A stretch of DNA of 64,000 nt from Lineus longissimus (Eukaryota > Nemertea > Pilidiophora > Heteronemertea > Lineidae): NCBI RefSeq assembly GCF_910592395.1, contig NC_088318.1:10850349-10914348 (forward strand), read 5' to 3'. Position 1 is the stretch's first letter; every line of letters begins with the position of its first letter. Below the pieces are notes generated by a model that saw only the letters and a list, made by a program, of their open reading frames with translations, was not told where the DNA came from and made no database searches. A program made the position numbers and the translations under genes. Shown piece after piece: positions 8,701 to 18,184 of the stretch.

Positions 8701-11700
8701 GATTATGACTGTAGGTCTCAAGTGAGGTTAATACAGGGAGCTCTGGCGAAGCATTAGCTAGGAGTAAAGTGCGCAATGTCATCGCTACTTGTTGAAGTGC
8801 GTTAATGCTGGAACTTACCTTGAATGAACGGATGAGATTTATTTTAAAGGAAACCTATCGCGAAACGCTTATAAAAATGGGGAGTTTTGAATGGCCCGGT
8901 TAACACCACAAGGTGGAATAAGCTTCCATTGATAAATGTTAGCATTTTGGAGTTCCCCTCAGGTAGGTAGCCAATGAGTCGGCTGCATAAGAAGTAATCA
9001 CCAATTTAGTTATTTTTACGACATTCGGCTAGTCTAAAGAAAGACTTGTGCCGCGACTGGATCTCTTTAATGACTACGGTCATGCGAATACAAGACAGTT
9101 TTTGTCATCCATTTTAAATTTCAAGTAATTTTGAATTTGGCCTTTAAATGAGGTTGAAAATTTGGCATGTTTCCTGAATAAGGACCTTACAAAGTATGAA
9201 TATCTTTGCTTTCAGATATGATCGTGACCTGGAACTCTACAAACAAAAAGTGTATGAATCCATCCAGATATCAAAGGAAAAGTTGTATGATCCTCCGAAC
9301 AATGATGACCCTCATGCAATAAGGTAAAATACTCTCTACTCGGCTGTATAAGATCCGATCATATATTTCTCGCCAGCCCATTACATGTTAATCATGCATG
9401 TAGGATTACCTCAAATCACAATTCCAACCAATGAGGTCTGACGAGAATTTTTATAGGCCTAACACCCCCAACCTGGATGAATATCCTTATAAATAAACGT
9501 CGTAAATGTGGTATTGGGCGGTATTATCAACCTGGTCTTATAGAGCCGAGTTTAGAGTATGTTAATGAGGTCAAGGCATTTTAGCTTGTTCACCTAAAAA
9601 TTGGGGTTTTTTTGGTTTATTTTTAAATTCGGACGCCTTGAAACATCTGTGGATTCGTCTTGCTGTTAAAATGGTGAAATTGCTCCTTTGATGACATCAC
9701 AAATGACGTTGCACAATAATGCCAAAAGACAAATTTTGCCACGAAAGGCCAATGTTTGAGTTAAACGTGATAAAATAGTGATTATTACCAATAAGTCGAT
9801 TTCAGATTTATTTTGCGACTAACGCCATATTATTTTGTGATTCAGATTCAGTCAATTGGATCCCGCCGTCCATGACGAGGCCAAGCGCCAGCTTCAACCA
9901 AAGGTAAATAAAGGTAAAGTCCGCTAAGCCGTTCATCGTTCCCCTGTCTTCTGCTTCCTACTTTTGAGCATGTCCACCCTCCGTGGGGGCCATTTATAAA
10001 GTGTAGTAGAACCTCTCTATTAAGGACACCCTCGGTACTGACAAGTGCTGTCCTTAATAGAGAGGTGTCCTAATTAGAGATGTCAAATTTAATGGAAACA
10101 GCCAATTTGGCACCAAAACTAGTGTCTTTGATAGAGAGGGTGTCCTTAATAGAGAGGTGTCCGCTAAGGGAGGTTCAACTGTACATGTATGCCGCATTGA
10201 GGGAGAAAAGTCTCGGAGGGGCAAGCGGTTCCTTTGATTGAATTCTACTGAGTAGATATTTGTCCTCTGAAGTTCTTTAACCACAGCTAGTCTCTTAAAA
10301 ATGTTCATGTGTGAAGACTAAGGCATCTGGGCATTTGATGTTTATATGCTTCCCTCAATCACCACCGGGGTTTAGAAGTTGGTAGCCCTCCTCATTCCAT
10401 CAGTGAATGTATGACTAAAGGGATGATTGGTTTGTTGGTTGAGTAATTTGATTGGTGCTTCTGTCACTGCTGCTGCTAATGACTGAACAATCCAGTACAC
10501 TCTCCCTCAATGCACCTAGTTGGTTTGATACTTATAAATGGCCCCTCTTAGAGCTCTACACAGCATTGTTAGACATGTTCATGTTCGTAAAGGTAGACAG
10601 GGGTAATGTAATAAGGTAACGTGCCAACACCTAGAAACTTGTACAATTTTAACAGCATCCAGTGAGATTTGCTGTGCAGGCATTGCTAGCAAATATTGTT
10701 ATCTCAAATCGGTGATGTGTTGAAACTGATGTTACGATTTATAGAGTCAATTTGCATGCACGCTGTGTGCTAACTGGCTAACCATTAGCTTAGCTAGCAG
10801 GAGGGGGGTCACCAAAAATGAGTTTTTGGCCATGATTTTGGCAGAAAAATTTCAAAAAGTGTCATTTTGCTCCCCAAGAGCCCCTTTTACCCCCCCCCCC
10901 CCCATGATCAAAAGGCTTGCTACCCCCATGCTAACGTATCAGAGTTTTGGCATGTACCTATAGCTAATGGTTTAAAAGTGTTTGCAACCAGCTTCATGAT
11001 TTGCATCACAAATTTTCACTCTTAATTCTAAAAAATTTCTATTTCACACCAATTGACTTTTAGCGAAGTTCTACAAAGAAATCTGTAAGGCCAATGTTTT
11101 GTCTTTTATTGAATGCATGTTGGTGGAATATATATTGGCTGTGTCTTATGTATCTGCATCAGTCTGTGTCTTATGTACCCGCATCAGCCTGTGTCACATT
11201 ATTTTTGTTCCAATGTTTTTGTTCCTCGGGTGCAGTGATGTTCCAACATGAATGTCGTCGAAAACCTTGCATCCTGTACTCATTGTAATAACAAGGATGT
11301 CACACCGTCATGACTCTGCCCTCTTCTGTTAGAGGTTGCTCAAGGTGTGCTGGGCATTCTCCGATCTCTCCTCGAGTCTGACGGTGGCAGAGGTGAAGTG
11401 GTGAAGGGTTTGACATGGTCAACAGCCATCAAATACACAAAACAGCCCATAAAAACTCCAAGGCCATTTTTTTGACTCACTCCACTCCAGTGACTTGACA
11501 TTTCTATGTCAACTGTGTCACCACATCCCTTTAATGATATGTGACCCGCCATGGCAAAATGAGTCGCATGTCGCTCCAATGACCTCCTTGTAGTAGTTGG
11601 AAAGTCCTGAGTGCTGTTTCAGGTCACCACTAGTTGACTTGGGGCTGCCAAATCACTCCCTGACGGCTGCTGGAAATACATGTAACAATCACATCACCAT

Positions 11701-13754
11701 TACATCGCAACCTGAAGAAAAAAATCGCTATGGTGGATACCCAGCTTAAAGTACTCCCAAGATGAGACATTTTTGTTGCAGCGGTGGGCGATAATTGGTG
11801 CCAGAGACAAAAATATTTCATTTGTTGTGGTCATCTTATCAGTTTCTATGGCGCAAATTCCCAGGCAAAAGACTCCTGTTCAATTCCCCCTCTTTGGTAC
11901 ATGCAACAAGTATCAATCATCGATGCACCCTATGAGTTTCAAAGCCAGTGATGACTGGTTTTAAGTGCAGAGCTATCTGTTTATCACTCATAGCTGGGAT
12001 ATCATCGCTGTTTTTTTGCTGCAACAAAAATCGTTTGCTTAAGTCTCATCATCTTTTATTTTGGATGTTGGTTGTCAACCCGCTTCCTGTGTTTGCACTT
12101 TTTTTGCGAACATGTTTCTCATAGATCTCGGTGGTCTATCCTCGCATTTATATCATTTTGGACACTGATTTTGGGAATTTTGTGCAGTATTCCTTGGGAG
12201 TAAGGTTAGGTATGGTGGTACAATTCGTCACTGTTTTCACGAAGTGATGAATCAATAAATTTTTTATTTTGAGGTTTTGCTACCCGACCTCATCATATAG
12301 GTCAATGGTTCTTCACTCAAATTTGTAGACATGTACATGAAATCGTTAAGAACATACAACTAATTAAGTTTGGCGAATCAACAAAAATGTGATAACTTGA
12401 GTATGTTGATTACTCAAAACCAAAAACATGTTGATTAGACAGTTCATGAAAACGGTGACAAATTTTTGCCCCGGTGCCTCTGTTTGCATCGATGTGAGCT
12501 ACCAGCTCTTTTCAACACTGTTGGGCTGATAATTGTACCACTTTATACCTTACACTTATCATGGTCATAATCATTCATCAGTGTATTTTTGTACAGTTGT
12601 TATGTACATTTGTACGTGACTGTATTCTTTGTTGTTGTTTTCGGTGATATCATTGAATACGATTTTCTTTTTACTCTAAACTCATCATTGTTGACGTGCA
12701 ACAAATTGAAGTAATGTTGCATCTCTTTGGTTATTGATAAATACGATTCTGTTTAAAGGCCCACGCCGTTCGTTAACAATTTTGAATTTGTAATTGAATT
12801 TAAAAATGTCCAATTGCGTAATTACATACCAGATATAAATTTCAACATTGCCGTTGTGTAGACTGATATACAAATACTATAAATACAAAGCTTAAACAAA
12901 TTTGTATTCATAATAACTGCACTACGGCATTGTGTATTGGTGGATTTCTATTTAACTGGACCACTAGTAATTACGAACGGCGTACCCCTTTAAAGGAAAT
13001 ATTCCTTAAATATTACAAATGAATGCATGAAATCGAGTAAATAAATTCGCTGGGAACGTCATCATTCTAATCAATAAAGCATAGTGATGAATATTCTTAA
13101 TTACAGGTCCATACAGACTTCCATTACTGCATGTAATTAACCACAGGCACTTGAGAGCACTTATCAATTAGCGATTATTCAGCCCCCAATCTGTTGATAC
13201 ACAACCTACAAGCAGAAAATAGTAATGCATGAATTTTCTGTTCATAGCTTGTGTGTATCAATTAATTCTGGACTGATGGGCAACTATGATACACTCTAAG
13301 AATTTTGAGTAGTCGTGTGACTTACAAGATGGTGGCCTGTGTTGGCAGACACGGAATGGGTTTCTGTTCGGAGACTGTCAACAGTCAATTTGATGATATG
13401 AAAATTCCTCAGAAGAGGTGATTTTCAAAAAATACAACAGGGAAATCATGGGCAATTTTGACATCTTAAGAAATTTTCTCCTCAGTTTTGGCAATTTTTC
13501 CCGAACATGGGAATGTACATGTACAACACCCTCCACCCGCCTCTGCCTTGGTCCATGATAGAGAGGCAGTATTCCTTTCCTCCTTAGATATGTGTCATGT
13601 ATTCTTCTCTGTATCCAACATCTGTATCTCGTCTTTCCAGATGAAGTTGAGCACTGATGGTACTGGGAGCGAGAATGCTCAGACGTCCGGGCTTTCGTGG
13701 ATGTCATCGGGAAGTACGCAATTATTCACACGTGAGGATTCAGCAACGGCTTAG
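5502..13754 (+). CDS. AKTIP: AKTIP (FTS) gene, 8 exons, N-terminus missing
   Basis: This gene encodes AKT-interacting protein (Fused Toes homologue), a ubiquitin-E2 variant without ligase-cycle activity. In other animals it joins Hook and FHIP proteins in the FHF complex, which couples endosomal cargo to dynein, and it binds AKT. CDS exons: 5502-5710, 6037-6101, 6495-6595, 7498-7586, 8349-8447, 9216-9323, 9846-9903, 13641-13754. All join in phase with GT-AG introns and encode 280 residues. Residues 1-55 are a low-complexity N-region. The UEV domain runs from [15 protein letters not shown] through [41 protein letters not shown] and NPEAAVLY. The C-terminus [13 protein letters not shown] is family-typical. 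No catalytic Cys stands at the usual E2 position, which is Asp in GELDC. The start codon must lie in an upstream exon, because exon 1 here enters in phase 0 without a suitable ATG. Introns carry several MITEs and a SINE. Confidence 0.93.
6037..6101 (+). CDS. AKTIP: AKTIP exon b
   Basis: Acceptor TATTTCAG, donor GTAGGT. The exon encodes [20 protein letters not shown] and leaves one base for the next codon. Confidence 0.9.
6495..6595 (+). CDS. AKTIP: AKTIP exon c
   Basis: Acceptor TGTTTCAG, donor GTGAGT. The exon encodes the UEV beta-sheet segment with [19 protein letters not shown], closely matching the family. Confidence 0.92.
6663..6870 (+). mobile_element. tRNA-derived SINE, GGAGCCTCAT family, copy 1
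   Basis: It starts GGGAGCCTCATATCTCAGTG, an A-box-like region, and has a B-box-like GGGTTTAATCCC near 6716. The body, with GGCTTTCAA and AAATTCCTGG, is shared with the reversed copy at 40130-40314. It sits in an AKTIP intron. Confidence 0.65.
7142..7301 (+). mobile_element. Pogo/Tigger-like MITE, copy 1
   Basis: The element is flanked by TA dinucleotides. Its ends are CAGCAGAACCTCTTTTAGTG and the complement of TAATAGAGAGATTCTACTG. The CAGNNGAACCTC terminus with TA duplication is typical of pogo-like Tc1/mariner elements. The interior is non-coding (CTAGTTTTGGTCCC, ATTCAATTTGAC). It lies in an AKTIP intron. Confidence 0.75.
7498..7586 (+). CDS. AKTIP: AKTIP exon d
   Basis: Acceptor TCTTCCAG, donor GTAGGC. 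The exon encodes [20 protein letters not shown], the region that carries the catalytic cysteine in active E2 enzymes. Here the equivalent residue is Asp, followed by Cys. Confidence 0.92.
7928..8322 (+). mobile_element. Pogo/Tigger-like MITE with internal 18-bp expansion
   Basis: TA-flanked ends CAGAAGAACCTCTCTATTAA and GAGGTTCCACTG mark the same family as at 7142. About 235 bp of its right half consist of a perfect 18-bp tandem repeat, so this copy is over twice the usual length. Confidence 0.8.
8066..8300 (+). repeat. 18-bp tandem repeat, ~13 perfect copies
   Basis: The unit GAGAGGTTGTCCCTAATA repeats about 13 times without visible change. The long ORFs it creates in three frames, of hexapeptide repeats, are artefacts of the 18-bp period. 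Confidence 0.95.
8349..8447 (+). CDS. AKTIP: AKTIP exon e
   Basis: Acceptor CTATTTCAG, donor GTAAGT. The exon encodes [20 protein letters not shown] and [10 protein letters not shown], the most conserved helical region of the AKTIP family. Confidence 0.93.
9216..9323 (+). CDS. AKTIP: AKTIP exon f
   Basis: Acceptor CTTTCAG, donor GTAAAA. The exon encodes the C-terminal helix region with [11 protein letters not shown] and [11 protein letters not shown]. Confidence 0.92.
9846..9903 (+). CDS. AKTIP: AKTIP exon g
   Basis: Acceptor GATTCAG, donor GTAAAT. The exon encodes [19 protein letters not shown], matching the family. Confidence 0.9.
10004..10181 (+). mobile_element. Pogo/Tigger-like MITE, copy 3
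   Basis: The left end is AGTAGAACCTCTCTATTAAG and the right end CCGCTAAGGGAGGTTCAACTG, with the family interior (CACCAAAACTAGTGTC). It lies in the last AKTIP intron. Confidence 0.75.
10182..12752. other. AKTIP intron, no further gene seen
   Basis: This stretch belongs to the 3.7-kb last intron. It holds homopolymer C and T runs and, at 11536-11580, a lone terminus TGTGACCCGCCATGGCAAAA shared with the element at 40362. No domain-bearing ORF is visible. Confidence 0.6.
12757..12989 (+). mobile_element. TTAA-flanked MITE, ACGCCGTTCGTTAA family, copy 1
   Basis: The 233-bp element lies between TTAA at 12753 and 12990. Its ends are AGGCCCACGCCGTTCGTTAA and the complement of TTACGAACGGCGTACCCCT. 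The interior includes ACGGCATTGTGTATTGGTGG. It is non-coding and lies in the last AKTIP intron. Confidence 0.85.
13641..13754 (+). CDS. AKTIP: AKTIP exon h, C-terminus and stop
   Basis: Acceptor GTCTTTCCAG at 13640. The exon encodes [20 protein letters not shown] and ends REDSATA with stop TAG at 13752. The GLSW motif and final acidic Ser/Thr tail match the AKTIP C-terminus, which supports this distant exon. Confidence 0.85.
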   Translation: MKLSTDGTGSENAQTSGLSWMSSGSTQLFTREDSATA

Positions 13755-14404
13755 CAGGCCTAATCCTTCTACACCGTTAGTTTGTTTGGCTTGGTATAAA
13801 GTTCATTCAGTACAGGACATATCACTGCCTACGTGCTGTGTGCAATTTTTACTACAGAATGAAAAATTATGTGTAAAACGACAGTACTCAATTCTAGTAA
13901 GTGGACTTTGATTTTGCATGGATTTTTGCAATAGTTTATTTCAAGGATTGTTTCTATCTTGTGCATTCTGTAACCGGGCCAACAATGTGCTAGACATCTG
14001 AAGGGATGGAACAAGTGGATGGTCCTGGGCCAAGTTTCATCATTCAAGAGACACTTTGAAGGGGGTTTTCTCAAACACTGTATGACAGAACAGTAGGCAA
14101 GGTCATGCTCTGTGAATTTATCCTTGCTGTTGGGCACTGAATGACATCTTTCACAACGCAACTAGCGTCAAAGTATTTTTATCCTGTTTGTGGGTCAGCG
14201 CCATCTTTGGCTGTAGTTTATAACCTGGCACCTCCTTGGACGGAACTGGTGCAAGCAACCAGTCAAGAGAGAAGAGTTTGCTTTATTTAATCATGTTCAG
14301 AGGACAAACTTACCGCTGATGTCTGTTTCTGGTTCCTTTTGATGAGGAGATTGTGCCTGCAAATGCTGGGGGCTATGATAATTATTGCAATAAGCGGCAA
14401 ATAA
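13755..14404. other. AKTIP 3' flank
   Basis: Presumed 3' untranslated region and flank. No second gene is visible, and I could not place a poly(A) signal with confidence. Confidence 0.45.
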
Positions 14405-14945
14405 CAGGTTGTCTGCTCAGCCTGGAGAATGAATTCCCCACGTTGCTGAGCATCTTATCAGGCCTTCCAGTTAGCCGAGCTTGCCTGTCCTGCAGGAAAG
14501 GAAATTTTATTTCATAAAGTTAGAAAAACTGTGTTGTTGGGTCTTTCAACGAAACATTGTTGTGTTCAACTGGTAATAAGGTTCTTCAAGCATGATTTGC
14601 ATCAAATATAGAGACAAATGCACTGCTGGTTTGTCCTATGGAAAGCGAACAAATTGTGAATTATGCATGGATTGATTTTGTGCGTGTACCACAGAGTAAC
14701 CCGCTTGTTAATTTACCTCGAGATTAGTGGATATTATGACATATTGTCCATGTTACCAGATGGACACAATTTATTTCAAAAACATTTACCAACAAGATTT
14801 AGGATGTTATGCTTGTGAGGAAACCATTCTCCCAGGCCTCAGGAAGCACTATCCAGGGCAGTCTGCTCATTAAGTTGGAAGGCCTGATAAGATGCTCGGC
14901 AATTTGGAGAACTCATTCTCCAGGGTACTGCTGGTTTAGAATAGA
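14405..14945. mobile_element. Element with ~100-bp imperfect inverted ends
   Basis: The left arm includes CTGGAGAATGAATTCCCC and GAGCATCTTATCAGGCCTTC. The right arm at about 14830-14940 contains the complementary GAAGGCCTGATAAGATGCTC and ATTCTCCAGGGTACTGCTGG. The interior of about 330 bp is non-coding. It is probably a MITE or fold-back element. Confidence 0.65.
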
Positions 14946-16460
14946 TATATTTATCACCGATCATGTGGAAGGTACCTGCAACGACCATTGCAAACAAGAA
15001 ACTTTTCTTTCATGCATTGTTGCTGGTCACACAAAACCAACCATCTGAATGTATTAAAACTCTGACTACGCCATGTCTGAAATTCATCATGCTTTATTAG
15101 CACCTTCGTGGCTGATGTTTCACCCCCCCAACACCCCCTTTTCAGACCTCCAGAAAAAAAAAAGTACAAAAGGTTGCTGCATAAGGTCTTCTGCAGCAGC
15201 TTCTCCAAGACAAGGTGACGGTCTTCTTGAATCAATTATGCTAGCGTCACTCCTTAACTATATTTTATTTTCTGGTTGAAAAATGACCCTCCTTTCCAAC
15301 ACCCCCCCCCCCCCCCCCCAAAAAAAAATTCCAGAAGTCTGAACAAATTTATCCTGACATTAAAATGGGTTTGTCTTTTCAGTTTCTGCCCCGCCCTGAA
15401 GATGGCGATAGTGTAGTTCCTGTCTCTGACAACCAACTCAAATAGGGTGTTGGGGGCACATGGATCTACATGGTTCGGCCATGAAGGTGTTAATAACAAT
15501 AACAAGAAAATCTATAGCTATATTCTAATATTTCTCAAAGCTTCCTTTATTATACAGGGTGACGGCAGGCTGTACTTGTAATGAAATAATTATTTCTGTT
15601 GAGCTTTCGAATGCTTATGCTTTGAAAAATAAAACATTGTCATGTTCTCGTAATGAAAAAGGAAATTAGGAAAGGTAAAAACCGATGAAGAAATGGGGTG
15701 GTTCCAAAATGTTGAAATAACGAATTTGCTGTTGCTGTGGGGTGCTGTTTTTGAGTTCTTGTATTTGTACATGCAAGTGACCTTTCACATAAGGGCCATT
15801 TAGATGCCCAGGTAAAAAGCCACAATCGATTCGACCATATACAACCCACATCAAGGTTCCCAATCCTGTGTGCCTTTACACGTTCAACTTCTATCTGGCC
15901 CACAAGCGGTCTAATTGTAATGCATATTAATGAAAGCAGATGCTCTCAATGTAGTTTTGAAACAAGAAATGTGCTTAATTGTACATGTACATGCCTTCTT
16001 GGACATTTGAGTACACAACAAAGTCAGATGGAAGGTTGACTTTGAATCCAAAGTCATCCACATGATTACTGATTAGTTTGCATTTACACAAGGAAATTTT
16101 GACCACATTCAAATTCGATCGAATAACATTGGGGTTTTCTCTGAATGTCTAAACTGCCCTATTGTTCAACCTGTGGTATGTGGCTTGTTTCCCAAAAACA
16201 AATAATAAACAAAACCTTTGCAGCCTGAATCAGGGTGTTTCATTATCGTAACCATTATTAATGAGATTTAATTACCAATTTTAATTCATTTTGCTGTATT
16301 TTCATCTTGCTTCATACATTACATGTTTCACATACTAGATGTCGCAATTATGATTTCAAACCAATGTAAATAGTTCTATAAATATATGAAGTTACAATCA
16401 ATGTACTTGATTCGTTTTTTTACCTCAGCTGACGAATGTCAGCAGAGCTGGTAATATAAC
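14946..16460. other. Intergenic, no gene seen
   Basis: It contains a C(18)A(8)-type homopolymer tract near 15301-15328 and smaller poly(C) runs. ORFs are short and domain-free. Confidence 0.55.
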
Positions 16461-16462
16461 CA

Positions 16463-16860
16463 CAGTAGAACCTCTGTATGAAGGACACCCTCGGGACTGA
16501 CAAGTGCTGTCCTTAAAGGGGTACACAATTCGTTATTACCTGTGGTCCAGTTAAATAGAAATCCACTAATACACAATGCTGTAGTGCAGTTATTATGAAT
16601 ACGATTTTGCTGAAATTTGGTATTTATAGTATTTGTATATCTGTCTGCACAGCGGCAATGCTGAAAATTATATTCAGTATGTATTGACGCAATTGTAAGT
16701 ATTCAAATTCAATTACAAATTCAACATTTTTAAAGAACGGTGTAGGCCTTTAATAGAGTGGTGTTCTGATAAGAGAGGTCAAATTGAGGGGATGAAACCA
16801 ATTTGGGACCAAAACTAGTGTCCTTAATAGAGAGGTGTCTGCTAGAGGGAGGTTCCACTG
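16463..16860 (+). mobile_element. Pogo/Tigger-like MITE with nested insertion
   Basis: Outer ends are CAGTAGAACCTCTGTATGAA and GAGGGAGGTTCCACTG. It is split at GTCCTTAA by the 233-bp element at 16517-16749. Without the insert it would be about the usual family length. Confidence 0.8.
16517..16749 (-). mobile_element. TTAA-flanked MITE, copy 2, nested
   Basis: This is a reverse-orientation copy of the element at 12757, of the same 233-bp length, bounded by TTAA at 16513-16516 and 16750-16753. It lies inside a pogo-like MITE, so it inserted later. Confidence 0.88.
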
Positions 16861-16899
16861 TATTCAGAATGGCGTATCTCCTTCCATCTGTCAACATAC

Positions 16900-16975
16900 A
16901 GACACCTCTGTATTAAAGACAGCATTTGTCTGTCCCAAGGGTGTCCTTAATAGATCCTGAGAGGTTCTTTTGTAT
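16900..16975 (+). mobile_element. Partial pogo/Tigger-like MITE
   Basis: Only the right half of the family remains: ACACCTCTGTATTAAAGACA, then GGGTGTCCTTAATAGA and a degraded end GAGAGGTTCTTTTGTA. Confidence 0.6.
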
Positions 16976-17154
16976 TTAATACTTAGTCCATGGATATTTT
17001 ATCATACCAGATACGGACAAAATTTCCCACTGGACCTGGACCGTCCGTGGGTCGCATTACGATCTCTTCATCTCCTGATAGCCTTCTGTCGAAGAGACCA
17101 TACCATTTCCAACATGAGCTGTTCCACAAAGAGGACGCATGTTCGTCGACAGTA

Positions 17155-17615
17155 GCGAGTTTCCGCATCGCTTACGATTACGATTACGATTTGTGTTTGA
17201 CGTCATCGATTTTTGGTGCTACGTCGTCCCCAGCGAAATCGTCGATGGTACTTTCGTGTCGTTCTTACGAGGATTCCGGCTGATCTTCGTAAGTCGAAAA
17301 ACGATTACATGGATTAGCGAAAAGCCCATTTTCCACGCTACATATCAAATCCAAGGTGAAATATTCATTGAATAATACTTTAGAACATATCTGTCAAACA
17401 TAGGAACTGCATTTAATTTGATCAGCGGCGATTTTGATCATGTTTTAGCGCCGAGAAAAGTGCACCCAGAGCATGAGAGCAGAGTATAGGGCCTATACTA
17501 CAGTACACCAAGTCGTTGGTGTGAATGCGGAAACAAAATTTCTGGTTCATGCCGGTTTTGAGAGTATTACGATTACGACTTTGAAATCGTAATCGTAAGC
17601 GATGCGGAAACTCCC
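17155..17615. mobile_element. TA-flanked MITE with CGAGTTTCCGCA termini, copy 1
   Basis: The 461-bp element lies between TA at 17153 and 17616. Its inverted ends include GAGTTTCCGCATCGCTTACG and the complement of AATCGTAAGCGATGCGGAAA, about 34 bp in all. The terminal sequence is shared with the element at 43897-44222. It is non-coding. Confidence 0.75.
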
Positions 17616-18053
17616 TAGTGTAGGAATAAAACGCAAGACCACCTGTATCCGACACAGAATGTTTATTCCAGTTATCTTTACAAATGAATACTTCGAAGAA
17701 AACGAACATGTGCCAGATGATTTCAGTTTTCTGATAATTTTTTTTTGGGAGAAATTGCTTTCATGCCTTCATGTAACTTTCCTAAACATTTGAAATCGAA
17801 GCTGGATGTTGTTCCGTCCGTCCCACAGTCGTGAGTCACAAGGTCGATTCGTCATTCTCATGTCCGCACTTTCTCATTAACATATCGAAACGGAAGCAAT
17901 GGGTGTCATTCCTTCTGGGTGCCATTGCGAAAGTCTTGTTATTAAAATACATTGTCATAAATAAAAGATACATTGCACATTAAAATATGAGTATATAGGC
18001 CTATATACCATACAGTCCGCATGCATGCTATGAACTTTGGCTGCTGCTTGTGT

Positions 18054-18184
18054 TTACATTGTACCGATCTTGCTGTAATCAGGAGCACTTTGAGTACTGT
18101 CTTGATTTCCTCCCCGGTCTTTGCTCCTGTGTTTCTTGAAGAAACCCCTGATCCTGTTCTTGAGACTGCCACGGCGGCCTCCCA
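18054..18184 (-). CDS. CBM20 protein exon 4, basic tail and stop
   Basis: Acceptor CCTCTTCAG. It encodes RRGSLKNRIRGFFKKHRSKD and ends DYSKIGTM with stop TAA at 18054-18056. A possible minus-strand AATAAA lies near 17660. The tail could be a nuclear, membrane or RNA contact region; this is speculative. Confidence 0.72.
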
